The position numbers and the translations under genes were made by a program. Below, piece by piece: positions 13,699 through 22,773 of a stretch of DNA of 64,000 nucleotides. Origin of the DNA: Phaeodactylum tricornutum CCAP 1055/1 (taxonomy: Eukaryota > Bacillariophyta > Bacillariophyceae > Surirellales > Neidiaceae); contig NC_011670.1 in NCBI RefSeq assembly GCF_000150955.2, positions 525,817 to 589,816 on the forward strand, written 5' to 3'. A model generated the notes under the pieces. That model had not been told where the DNA came from, made no database searches, and worked only from the letters and a program-made list of their open reading frames with translations. How positions within the stretch are numbered: the first letter of the stretch is position 1; every line of letters begins with the position of its first letter.

Positions 13699-15162
13699 AT
13701 GGTGTTTCTTAATGGACAGTATGATCAAGGTGATTGGTGGCAATCATTCGCTCTGGCCGCGGTGACTCTCGGGCTTCTTTTTATCTTCTTGACTAAAGGC
13801 CGTTCCGAAGGAAAAGACGGCAAACAGTATCCTCCCTACGCCCCGGCGGGCTTATGGGAAACTGCTCTATCCGTGAGTGGCTCCCAAGCACCCTCCTTCA
13901 TGATACAAATGGCAAGAGAATTAAACTGTAGCGTCTTTCGGATGCGCCTTCCTATTTTTGGGACTCCCATGGTCGTGGCAGTCGGAGAGCCACTCCTTAC
14001 CAAAGCTGTTCTAACTGACTCTGGTAGTATCAAGCCAGCCGTCATCTACAAGGCCTTTCACAATGTTACTAAGGGACCCAACATCTTTAGTGAGACAAAT
14101 CTTGTTTTGTGGAAGCATGCTCGAAGAGGGGTATCGCCAGCGTTTTCGACCCAGCATGTTCAACGCATGAATTCCATTTGCGCTCAACAAACGGAGCGAT
14201 GGATAAAGGAGCGCCTCGTCCCAGCCATTGAAAATGAAACAGCCTTTGATATTGCACAGGCGATGCGTGATCTTACTGTTTCTGTTCTCTGCGAGGCAGC
14301 CTTTGAGTATGACCCAACAGAAGAAGACATGAGGACGTTTCTGTTCGAAACCGAGACTGCTATGCGAGAATTTTCTTTCAAACAGTCTGCCAATCCAATG
14401 AGACAGTGGTTTGCATGGGTGCTACCTGAAGTCAGACGAGCACGGTTGGCGACGGATCGAATGCAAGCATTCGGATTCAAGGTCATGAATCACTACCGTA
14501 GTCTTAAACACCATGAAACCGAAGATACTGTTATCGGTCGGATCATGAATAACGACAAGTACAAGAACGACGCTGCCAGGGCGGCGGACATCTTGACACT
14601 TTTAGTGGCAGGTCACGACACAACTGGGTACTCACTGGCTTGGATTCTATTGAACCTAGCTCAGCACCCACACGAGCAGACAATTCTTCGAGAAGAGCTT
14701 CAAACGATGCCTAAAGAAGAGCGGGCACAGTGTCAGGCGGTCCGGAATGTTATCCAGGAGGGTATGAGAATTTCTCCAGTTGCGGCAGTGAGCTCCGTTC
14801 GCGAAATTGCAAAAGACATTGTTTCCCCTTCGGATCCTACAATTATACTCCCAAAAGGTTCTATCGTTTTTCTTCCGCAAATCTTAGCCTGTCGCAACCC
14901 TGATGTCTTCGACGCCCCGGACGAGTTCCTGCCTTCTCGATGGAACAATCCCAGCGAGCTACAGCGTACTGCAGTCATCCCCTTCATCCTTGGTTCCCGG
15001 AACTGCGTCGGTCAGCGTCTCGCTATTGCAGAAATCCACTCTGTCATTGCAAGGTTGTGTACCGATTTTGAGTTTTTTGTCGAAGATGAAGGAACCTCTG
15101 AATACTTTTTGACGTACAAGCCTGTTGGAGCTTTGCTAAAGGCCAGGCGTGTACAAAAGTAA
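13699..15162 (+). CDS. cytochrome P450 (tandem copy 1)
   Basis: A 487-aa haem-thiolate monooxygenase, single exon. An N-terminal membrane anchor spans about residues 13-32 (WWQSFALAAVTLGLLFIFL), followed by a Pro/Tyr hinge (YPPYAP). The I-helix oxygen-activation motif is AGHDTTGYSLAW, the K-helix ExxR is EGMR, and the haem loop is FILGSRNCVGQRLA with axial Cys436. The length is normal for a microsomal P450. It is probably ER- or plastid-envelope-anchored and fed by a P450 reductase; the substrate is unknown. The gene is followed 755 bases later by a close paralogue in the same orientation. TGACAGTGA lies 290 bases upstream of the ATG. Confidence 0.93.
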   Translation: MVFLNGQYDQGDWWQSFALAAVTLGLLFIFLTKGRSEGKDGKQYPPYAPAGLWETALSVSGSQAPSFMIQMARELNCSVFRMRLPIFGTPMVVAVGEPLLTKAVLTDSGSIKPAVIYKAFHNVTKGPNIFSETNLVLWKHARRGVSPAFSTQHVQRMNSICAQQTERWIKERLVPAIENETAFDIAQAMRDLTVSVLCEAAFEYDPTEEDMRTFLFETETAMREFSFKQSANPMRQWFAWVLPEVRRARLATDRMQAFGFKVMNHYRSLKHHETEDTVIGRIMNNDKYKNDAARAADILTLLVAGHDTTGYSLAWILLNLAQHPHEQTILREELQTMPKEERAQCQAVRNVIQEGMRISPVAAVSSVREIAKDIVSPSDPTIILPKGSIVFLPQILACRNPDVFDAPDEFLPSRWNNPSELQRTAVIPFILGSRNCVGQRLAIAEIHSVIARLCTDFEFFVEDEGTSEYFLTYKPVGALLKARRVQK

Positions 15163-15917
15163 ATGGAAAACAGTACTTTCTTCCATGATAAATAAAATAG
15201 TCACCCACAACGTGCGAGCTTTTTTGCATTTTTGAATATGTAATTTCGTCTTACCATATACATAATTCGTCTTTTCTTAACCGTGCGTTGATTGACAGTG
15301 ATTGCCTTACCTCTAGGAGCCTCGTCTATTGTTGTAAAGGAATCTGTCTAATAGCGAGCATATGATACCCTCACAAAGGGAATATGCTTAAAGATGCTTT
15401 ACACGCTGTTCCAAAGATCTTTGTGTGAAACTTTGCTTTCTTCACGTGGTCACAGTCGATGCCCCGAGCACCAACTATTTGATCGATAGATCTGAAAGGT
15501 GCATAAGTGAACTGGATCTCCTATTGTATATGTATAGCGGAGGGTGACTGTTTCCATTAAGTAACCCTTCTGTATCTTCCGTCCTATTGTAAGAATTATC
15601 CTACCAACGGCATATTACAAAATTACAGCACTTACAGTTACACCAGACTTACATTTATGTATAGTATGGCAAAGATTCTCGCCGGTGGACCTTCTTTCTA
15701 CGTGTGTATGTTTCTTTTTCACTTCGGCACGACCACGTGAATACCGGGAATCAATACGTGTCTCTCCCAGTCTTCGCCGAGGGTATTATTTCCTGTTTCT
15801 GTGTTCGAAACACAATTGCGTGTGGCTGAAAATATTGATCTACGCTCTTCTATTTCATCTACACTGGTGGAGCGACGCAGGACAGCTTCATAACAACCGC
15901 TCGCATCTGTGTCAACA
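15163..15917. promoter_or_regulatory. spacer between the two P450 genes
   Basis: A non-coding spacer of 755 bases. It contains TGACAGTGA at 15293-15301, so the second P450 probably has its own promoter rather than sharing a transcript. I see no other element. Confidence 0.4.
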
Positions 15918-17384
15918 ATGATCCTCTATGTTGACGAAGCGAGCAACTTAGATCCTTGGTGGCAAACTACCGCCTTGGCAATTGTTGTCCTAGGAATCGC
16001 GTACGCCTTCACGAGGAGGCGTTCTTTTCAACGAAAAGATGGAAAGCAGTATCCACCTTACGCTCCGATTGGTTTGTTGCGGACAATACTATCGATGAGT
16101 GGCCCCAGAGCACCATCCTTTATGTTAGAAATGTCAAGATTGCTGAAGTGTAGTGTCTTTCGCGTTCGGCTACCTATCCCAGGAACCCCAATGGTAGTGG
16201 CCGTCGGTGAGCCGATCTTGACCAAATTGATTTTGACAGAGAGTAGAATGAAACCAGCCTCCGTCTACAAGCCCTTTGAATCAGTTACAAAGGGCCCTTC
16301 GATTTTCACCGAAACTGACGAAACAACGTGGAAACACGCTCGCAAAGGCGTGGCCCCAGCGTTTTCGTCACAGCACATACGGCGTATGAACACAATTTGC
16401 GCGGCACACACAGAGCGATGGATTCAAGAGCGCCTAGTCCCATCCATAGCTAACAACGCAGTCTTAGATATCGCAACCGAAATGGTCGACTTAACTGTTA
16501 CCGTCATCTGTGAGTCGGCATTTGAGTACAATCCATCGAAAGAAGAAATGACGATGTTTTTGAGCGAACTCGATCTAGCTCTGCGAGAATTTTCATTCAA
16601 GCAATCTGCCAATCCGCTTCGGAAGTTTTTCAACGGGGTATTGCCGAGCGCAAGGCGAGCCAAGGTGGCATCAGATCGGTTACAAAGGTTTGTGTTTAAG
16701 GTCATGGATCACTACCGTAGTCTCAAGCACCATGAAACTGAAGATACCGTGATCGGGCGGATAATGAACAACGACAAGTACAAGAACGACGAGGCCCGAG
16801 CGGCGGACCTCTTAACTTTTCTGGTGGCAGGACATGATACAACCGGATACTCTCTGGCGTGGATCCTTCTACACCTAGCTCAGCACCCGCACGAGCAAAA
16901 AATTCTTCGAGAGAAGCTTCAAGCAACACCTCGCGAAGAGTGGGCTCAGTCAGCGGGACTCCGGAGCGTTGTCCAGGAGGGCATGCGGCTTTCTCCGGTT
17001 GCGGCAATGGGATCCGTCCGGCAACTCGCGGAAGATATCGTTTCACCAACAGATCCTACGATTGTACTCCCAAAAGGCGCGATCGTGTTCCTTCCGCAAA
17101 TCTTGGCATGTCGCAACCCTGATGTGTTTGACTCACCAGATGAGTTCCAACCTTCCCGATGGGATGAGCCCAGCGAGTTGCAGCGCGCCGCAATCATTCC
17201 TTTTTCTCTTGGTCCCCGGAACTGTGTCGGGCAGCGCTTAGCCGTTGCAGAGCTTCACTCTGTCATTGCTAGTGTGTGTGCCAAGTACACGTTTACTGTC
17301 GAAGATGAAGGGACGTCCGATTACTTTTTAACGTACAAGCCCGTCGGCGCTTTGCTAAAGGCAACGCATGTTCCCAACCAGTAG
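15918..17384 (+). CDS. cytochrome P450 (tandem copy 2)
   Basis: A 488-aa P450, single exon, starting at ATG 15918; the frame is open three codons further up only from a GTG. All core elements are present: membrane anchor (TTALAIVVLGIAYAF), AGHDTTGYSLAW I-helix, EGMR for ExxR, and haem loop FSLGPRNCVGQRLA with axial Cys436, the same residue number as in copy 1. The protein aligns with its neighbour end to end. A run of about 30 residues around HHETEDTVIGRIMNND is nearly identical and also highly similar in DNA, while other parts differ at many positions. This is a tandem duplicate, perhaps with local gene conversion. The substrate is unknown. Confidence 0.93.
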   Translation: MILYVDEASNLDPWWQTTALAIVVLGIAYAFTRRRSFQRKDGKQYPPYAPIGLLRTILSMSGPRAPSFMLEMSRLLKCSVFRVRLPIPGTPMVVAVGEPILTKLILTESRMKPASVYKPFESVTKGPSIFTETDETTWKHARKGVAPAFSSQHIRRMNTICAAHTERWIQERLVPSIANNAVLDIATEMVDLTVTVICESAFEYNPSKEEMTMFLSELDLALREFSFKQSANPLRKFFNGVLPSARRAKVASDRLQRFVFKVMDHYRSLKHHETEDTVIGRIMNNDKYKNDEARAADLLTFLVAGHDTTGYSLAWILLHLAQHPHEQKILREKLQATPREEWAQSAGLRSVVQEGMRLSPVAAMGSVRQLAEDIVSPTDPTIVLPKGAIVFLPQILACRNPDVFDSPDEFQPSRWDEPSELQRAAIIPFSLGPRNCVGQRLAVAELHSVIASVCAKYTFTVEDEGTSDYFLTYKPVGALLKATHVPNQ

Positions 17385-17999
17385 GTTTGTGAACACCATC
17401 GGTTTCTAGACGGACAGGCCGGCGTTGACAGCACGTAGCATCCAATTTGTATTGATGTAAGTATCAATGTGTTTCTTTTTCTTTAAATCAGACTTGCATC
17501 TTTTACCCCACTTTACCGGCATGTTTTCACAATGCACGCTGATTGTCTGAAGAGACAACCAAGCAGGTATTCGTTGACACGATTAGATTAACTGTAAGTG
17601 TAAATTGTCTGGCATGTTATACTCGCGTTCACCATCAACTGTAGTATAAGTCAATCTCATAAAGATACTTCGCGCTGCTTCGATCGTCATAATTTTATAA
17701 CTGGTTTTTGTTTTATGTTACTGTTAATGTAAGTTGTCGTTGATGTGATGCGCCAACGACACGATCGTGAACTTTGTTACAAATCTTTTACACGTTTGCA
17801 ATACAAAATGGCCTCTTTTAGGATTAGCCTGCTTAAGTTGCTGACCACGCAGCATGCACCGGTTGACGCCCGGACTTTCCTCTCAACCTTCTAATTTTTA
17901 CGTAAACGAGCATCTGGCAGCAAGCCTTCCCGTCTATTTCATCGTTTATGAAACTCCATCTCATCCTTAAAACTAAGCAAATTTGAAACTCTACCCAGG
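17385..17999. other. intergenic region before the HYPK-like gene
   Basis: AT-rich sequence with no gene I can support. It holds the P450 copy 2 3' end and the promoter of the small gene at 18000. No copy of the recurrent TGACNGTGA motif was found here. Confidence 0.4.
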
Positions 18000-18302
18000 A
18001 TGGCAGCCGAAGCAGAAGCGCAAGCAAAGCAACTCGATTCTGTCACGGATCGAGTGGACGAGCAAGAAGTTGATGGTACGAAAGCTCAAGAGGCCATGAA
18101 TGCTCTGATGACGAAAAATGAGGCTAATGTGTCGGCTGCCGATCAGGTAGCTGTTTCCAAAGAAGACGTTGCTGCGATTGTCGACGAGCTGGAGGTAACA
18201 GAAGAGCTGGCGGAGCGAACGCTTCGACAAGCCGCTCTTGAGATGAGAGATAGCGACTCAGTTCTTTTTGTGGCTTTGCGAAAACTTGTAACGTCAACAT
18301 AA
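18000..18302 (+). CDS. HYPK-like protein with NACA-type UBA domain
   Basis: A 100-aa protein. The C-terminal half (VSKEDVAAIVDELEVTEELAERTLRQA then a final helix ending ALRKLVTS) matches the UBA-like domain shared by HYPK and the alpha subunit of the nascent-polypeptide-associated complex. The acidic, Ala-rich N-terminal half and the small size fit HYPK, not NAC-alpha, because there is no NAC domain. HYPK is a ribosome-associated cofactor and inhibitor of the NatA N-terminal acetyltransferase. The ATG at 18000 is the first in frame. The gene converges on the TsaD gene, with stop codons only 36 bases apart, so their 3' UTRs probably overlap. Confidence 0.75.
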   Translation: MAAEAEAQAKQLDSVTDRVDEQEVDGTKAQEAMNALMTKNEANVSAADQVAVSKEDVAAIVDELEVTEELAERTLRQAALEMRDSDSVLFVALRKLVTST

Positions 18303-18338
18303 GATTGTACTTCCTTAGCTTCAAGACGTTGTTATTAT

Positions 18339-19826
18339 TTATTGTGAAGAGAAAGGAAAACGTGCGAACACTTCTTGCTCCGCGGGATCATCGGAGCTAC
18401 CAACCATTATTCGTTCCACAGCAGCCCAAGCACTCATAGCACCTTGATCGGTACAAAGTCGAGGAGGCGGTACAATGATAGTCCATGGCTGCTTGCGGCT
18501 TAAGCAAAGTTCTTGTAGTCGCGTCCTTAGCTCCGTATTTGCGGCCACGCCCCCAACCACAGTTAGAGTCCGAATTCCACTGTCCTCCTCCAGTTGAGTC
18601 ATAGCGTACTTAAGCCTTTGTTCAAGATGCTTGATAGCAACATTCTGAAACGAAGCTGCGATATTGGCCTTGTCCTGATAAGGTAACTCATCCACTGATT
18701 CCAGGCCCTTGTCAGCCACCATCTTTTCCGCCACCTTGCGGACAGCGGTTTTTAATCCGGCATAGCTGAAATCCATATCTTTGCGCTGTCGCAGCGGAAT
18801 GGGCAACGTGACGACGGTAGAGTCCCCATCGCGGGCCAACTTTTCAACGGCTGGTCCTCCACCACCACCAGTCGGCAAACCCAGTAGTCTGGCGGTTTTA
18901 TCGAACGCCTCACCTAGCGAATCGTCCAGAGTACCACCTAGAATAGTGTAGCTGCCGATACCCATACATCTCATCAATTGGCAATGTCCACCCGAAACGA
19001 GCAAAGCCAAGAAAGGAAAATCCATTGCTCGAACAGGCAAGTGAACGATATCAGAACCGGTTGCTTCAACCGTGGTATCCGAGTCTGACCCACACAGAGG
19101 CAGTCGCGCCATCAAAATATGCGCCTCAAGATGATGGATACCAACAAACGGTTTCTTGTGTTCGATCGCAAGTTCGCGTGCCTTTGTGCACCCTACACGC
19201 AAACAAATTTCTAAACCCGGTCCAACTGTCACGCCAACGGCATCAATATCCGACATGGTCATACCAGCCTTGGCGAGTGCCTCTTCCACAACCCCATCGA
19301 TCTTTTCGACGTGGGCGTCACGAGCCAACCCAGGAACAACGCCTCCCCATGCTTCATGGATTTCTTGTTGCGATGCCAACGCTTCCCCGAGAATGACACC
19401 ATCGCTTCGTACCACTGCCGCGCCGGTATCGTCGCAACTGCTCTCAATTCCCAGAACTGTGAACACTCGATTTCGTTCCGGCAAGCCTGATAGGGACTGA
19501 AATGTTTTGCCGTCGACTCCTCCAGGTTGATAGGTGACTTGATACTGGCCTCGGTCCACGGCCTTGGCTAGTCCAATGAACTTTTTACGCTTTTCTCGCG
19601 TCTTACGTCGACGCTCCCGTTTTTCAGATTCCTCTTCGGATATGACATTGGTTGCGGCGGTGACCATTGATGTTGCTGAAAACGAGGCGCGTCGGATTTT
19701 CGACGCTCGCGTTGAATCAGGGCCAATAACGGGTCCAGCGCCGGTGATCCACGCGCATGTTGGTGTCAGTATTCGGCGACTCGAAACATTCCATACTACA
19801 AATCCAGTCATTATACGACCAATCAT
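18339..19826 (-). CDS. organellar tRNA N6-threonylcarbamoyladenosine synthase (TsaD/Qri7/OSGEPL1)
   Basis: A 495-aa protein of the Kae1/TsaD family, which transfers the threonylcarbamoyl group to A37 of ANN-decoding tRNAs. Diagnostic segments in order: GIESSCDDTGAAVV near residue 126, the iron-binding HHLEAH at 231-236, LVSGGHCQLM, the glycine-rich LGLPTGGGGGPAVEKLA, VVGGVAANTELRTRL and CTDQGAMSAWAAVERI. The N-terminal extension of about 120 residues is rich in Arg, Ser and Ala and begins like a mitochondrial transit peptide, which favours the organellar branch over cytosolic Kae1. The KEOPS-type kinase fusion is absent. The start is the ATG at 19826; a second in-frame ATG follows at 19811. 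Confidence 0.92.
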   Translation of the reverse strand: MIGRIMTGFVVWNVSSRRILTPTCAWITGAGPVIGPDSTRASKIRRASFSATSMVTAATNVISEEESEKRERRRKTREKRKKFIGLAKAVDRGQYQVTYQPGGVDGKTFQSLSGLPERNRVFTVLGIESSCDDTGAAVVRSDGVILGEALASQQEIHEAWGGVVPGLARDAHVEKIDGVVEEALAKAGMTMSDIDAVGVTVGPGLEICLRVGCTKARELAIEHKKPFVGIHHLEAHILMARLPLCGSDSDTTVEATGSDIVHLPVRAMDFPFLALLVSGGHCQLMRCMGIGSYTILGGTLDDSLGEAFDKTARLLGLPTGGGGGPAVEKLARDGDSTVVTLPIPLRQRKDMDFSYAGLKTAVRKVAEKMVADKGLESVDELPYQDKANIAASFQNVAIKHLEQRLKYAMTQLEEDSGIRTLTVVGGVAANTELRTRLQELCLSRKQPWTIIVPPPRLCTDQGAMSAWAAVERIMVGSSDDPAEQEVFARFPFSSQ

Positions 19827-20121
19827 TTCTCTTAAAGGGATGTTAGGAAAGGTCTACTTTTCACCTTTCAACCAATAGCTTTGTGCTGTGTTGCCCGGTA
19901 CTCATTGTCAACCTTCGTTGACTGAGATTATCGAGTGTGACAATTAAATTGTGCGATAATCATCAGTCTGCTTGCGCTCCAATCACGATGACACGGGATC
20001 AAAGAAACGTACGAGCAATGGAAAACCATAGGTATGTTGTCCACCGTCGGGTATTTCGATTGACTGACTGTGAATATCATCGGCTTGACGCTATCCATTG
20101 TTAGGGACACGTTAAATCTAA
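19827..20121. promoter_or_regulatory. divergent promoter, TsaD / MsrA
   Basis: A 295-base region between two divergent genes. TGACTGTGA at 20065-20073 lies 49 bases before the MsrA ATG, one of the closest placements of this motif to a start codon in the window. Confidence 0.45.
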
Positions 20122-20985
20122 ATGACCAACATGAGACGAACGCTCACAACGCTAGTAGTAGCTGCTTTCGTCTCGGCTTTGGTCGAGGCTCTTACTTCCG
20201 ATGGTATTCATCATTCTGAAACGCTATCTCGACACGCATTCTTTAAGAAAGTCGCCACCACCGCGGCAATCGTTACGTCGGGCTCTCTGTCGCTAGGGCC
20301 CAACATTGCCGTTGCTACCGCAGGCGAAGAGGAGGATATCGCAGTGTATTTCGGATGCGGGTGTTTCTGGCACGTCCAGCACGAATTGGTCGAGGCCGAA
20401 AAAACTATTCTGGGCCGATCGGACAACGAGTTGACTGCACGGGCGGGCTACGCCGGAGGCACGAAAGGTGCCAAAGACGGTAAGGTTTGCTACCACAATG
20501 CGGCGCAAATTGCGGATTATGGAAAGCTGGGTCATGCTGAAGTTGTACGCGTCAACATCCCTCCGTCGGCCTTTCCACTGTTTGCGGCAGAATATTGCAA
20601 ACTGTTCAGCAAAGAAGGCTATCGAGCAGACCAATGGGGTGACCGGGGATCGGAGTACCGGAACCTAGTGGGCATTCCTGGAGGTCTAAACTCAGTATAT
20701 GCCAAGCAACTGGTAGAAACGTCTATCAAAGAAGGTGACAAACTCGATTTTGCAAAAGGGAAAGGTGACGACCCCGACGCGCGCGCTTTGAGCTTCATCA
20801 TGGATACTAGAGACTTCCCCTTCTTTACTGCGGAACAATATCACCAATTCCATGATGGATTTGCTGCCGGCGAAAATTACCCCAACTCTTATAATGCGTT
20901 GGCTTCCAAGTACGCGAAGGAAGGAAATCTTGGGAATAGTGATTGCCCAAATGGCCTTCTTGGGATCGGGGCACTTGGACTGTGA
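20122..20985 (+). CDS. peptide methionine sulfoxide reductase A, probably plastid (lumen-type presequence)
   Basis: A 287-aa MsrA-family protein, which reduces methionine S-sulfoxide in proteins. The catalytic GCFW motif is at residues 80-83 with nucleophile Cys81, in the variant context FGCGCFWHVQHEL. Also visible are ARAGYAGG, GHAEVVRV, DRGSEYRN and EQYHQFHDGF, all MsrA landmarks. The N-terminus is in two parts. Residues 1-23 form a signal peptide with possible cleavage VEA/LTS. Residues 37-67 (SRHAFFKK, a hydrophobic stretch, then AVATA) look like a thylakoid-lumen transfer domain, but with Arg-His where a twin Arg would be expected. The lumen location is inference. The start is ATG 20122; an alternative ATG lies three codons in. 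Confidence 0.88.
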   Translation: MTNMRRTLTTLVVAAFVSALVEALTSDGIHHSETLSRHAFFKKVATTAAIVTSGSLSLGPNIAVATAGEEEDIAVYFGCGCFWHVQHELVEAEKTILGRSDNELTARAGYAGGTKGAKDGKVCYHNAAQIADYGKLGHAEVVRVNIPPSAFPLFAAEYCKLFSKEGYRADQWGDRGSEYRNLVGIPGGLNSVYAKQLVETSIKEGDKLDFAKGKGDDPDARALSFIMDTRDFPFFTAEQYHQFHDGFAAGENYPNSYNALASKYAKEGNLGNSDCPNGLLGIGALGL

Positions 20986-21629
20986 ACTCCACAGCATACA
21001 GGAATTGTCGTTTCCAAAAAGCTATGGAGCGTATTCACTGTCAAGCAGTCGGGGAGGGTACCAGAGGTCCTCTATCCGTCTCTGGATCAGGATACAAAAG
21101 CCAATGGAGCATAGGTTCACGATCAACGATCATAAGAAAATACATAAGCAGCTGCTGCATCTAGACCAAAAGTCTTCAGGGTAATCCTTTTTTCAATCGC
21201 ACCTGTCGGCACAGGTATATCCTAATTGGGTTTGTAAAGCATACGGGTATTCAAGTTTTGCTGTTTTCCCACTTCCACCTAATTTGATAGAGTCTCATTT
21301 TCTCATTCACAGTCAATCAACTTTCCGTGATAATTGTATCTACCTTATTCTGACAGTGAATACGTAATGATGCAAACTGGAAATTCCTCCAACGTCACCA
21401 CACTTTTTCGAAGCACTCACTGCCAGCAGCGACCTGTAATATAAGGCGACACAACAAATTCTTTACAGTACAAATTGTGAAGTCATCCCTTGCAGGTGTT
21501 CTGCCTAATAGAAAGCGAGGTGAAGTAGCAACAAGCCTACACAACCAGGACAATATCTACTTACAATTATTGCGGTGCTTCTCCAAACGCTGATAGATAA
21601 TGGGCTAGGAAGGGCTCGCTGGAAGAAAG
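20986..21629. promoter_or_regulatory. intergenic region upstream of the DGAT2-like gene
   Basis: About 640 non-coding bases. Two copies of the recurrent motif are present: TCACAGTCA at 21307-21315 and TGACAGTGA at 21351-21359, the latter 270 bases before the acyltransferase ATG. I see nothing else. Confidence 0.4.
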
Positions 21630-22592
21630 ATGACCAGATCGAAGTTTATAGGAAGTGCTGGAGCTATTGGCTTATTTTGTTTGATGATCATACCGAATGT
21701 GGGAATTCTGATCGCAACATTTCTTTATCCCAAAGTACTTGGGTTCTACTTTCTGATTCCGTACTACGCATACAACTTGTCCATTGGCAAACACGAAGCT
21801 CGAGACGGCAACGGCTGGAATTGGTTCAGCGAGAATTTCTTTGTCTTTAACATTGTGAGGGGATATCTAAATCTTAAGATTGAAGCTGACTCCGAGCTCA
21901 AGGAAGCCGAAGCGAAAGAAGGCGCCCAATTTGTGTTCGCCGTTAGCCCTCACGGAACGAACGCAGACTATCGAGTTTTTATTGACGGTATGCTACATGA
22001 GGCACTCCCACAGACTGCAAGCAAGATCAGAACACTAGCGGCGACAGTACTGTTCCACATTCCCTTGGTTCGTGAAATCGCACTTTGGACAGGATGTGTC
22101 GATGCCAGCCGCGCAGTTGCTGTCGAGAGATTAAAAGAAGAAGGTGGTTCACTGCTTGTGATTCCCGGTGGCCAAGCAGAACAAATGTACACCCAATATG
22201 GACGTGAAAGAGTATATCTGAAACGGCGCAAAGGATTTTTGAAGCTTTGCTTGAAGTACGAGATTCCGGTCGTCCCAGCTTATGTTTTTGGCGTATCTGA
22301 CTATTACTTCACGTCCGCAAAGCTCTTTGGTCTGCGAATGTGGCTCGTTCAGAATCTTGGCATTGCTCTTCCACTGTGCTGGGGAAGATATGGTCTACCA
22401 ATCTGTCCTAGACCAGTCGATACCACCCTTGTCTTTGACAAACCTTTATACCTATCCTGCCAGAATCCGTCGAATCCCTCGGAAGACGAGGTTGACAAGG
22501 CTCATCTGCAATTTTGCCAAGCCCTCGAGAAGCTGTTTGATACACACAAAGAGAGGCTTGGGTACGGCGATCGAAAGCTGGAAATAATTTAG
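21630..22592 (+). CDS. DGAT2-family acyltransferase
   Basis: A 320-aa membrane acyltransferase of the diacylglycerol acyltransferase 2 / monoacylglycerol acyltransferase family, the enzymes of the last step of triacylglycerol synthesis at the ER. A hydrophobic N-terminal hairpin spans roughly residues 8-50 (two segments split by a Pro/Asn turn). The catalytic block normally written HPHG is SPHG here (residues 106-109), followed by NADYR. The second family block, RKGFLKLCLKYEIPVVPAYVFG, is intact. The length is typical. The substrate could be diacylglycerol, monoacylglycerol or a wax-ester alcohol; sequence alone does not settle it. It converges on the GILT-like gene, with 181 bases between the stops. 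Confidence 0.87.
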   Translation: MTRSKFIGSAGAIGLFCLMIIPNVGILIATFLYPKVLGFYFLIPYYAYNLSIGKHEARDGNGWNWFSENFFVFNIVRGYLNLKIEADSELKEAEAKEGAQFVFAVSPHGTNADYRVFIDGMLHEALPQTASKIRTLAATVLFHIPLVREIALWTGCVDASRAVAVERLKEEGGSLLVIPGGQAEQMYTQYGRERVYLKRRKGFLKLCLKYEIPVVPAYVFGVSDYYFTSAKLFGLRMWLVQNLGIALPLCWGRYGLPICPRPVDTTLVFDKPLYLSCQNPSNPSEDEVDKAHLQFCQALEKLFDTHKERLGYGDRKLEII

Positions 22593-22773
22593 CATAGTAA
22601 CAAGACGTAAAGCTGTCCTTCTAGGTTTCGACTCGTAGACTCATAGTGCTGTCCAACTCGATATTTGATTGTATGACATTTAGCCAGGCATGCCCAGCAC
22701 AGACAGAATTTCTATGTTGTGTAGCTATTGACCACACCATATTTGCTGCTCCATAGAGATTAATGATTCACAG

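Noticed and set aside
18000-19826. HYPK-like and TsaD genes considered as a functional pair
   Set aside because: They are convergent, so not co-transcribed, and their pathways are unrelated; close spacing is usual in compact genomes.
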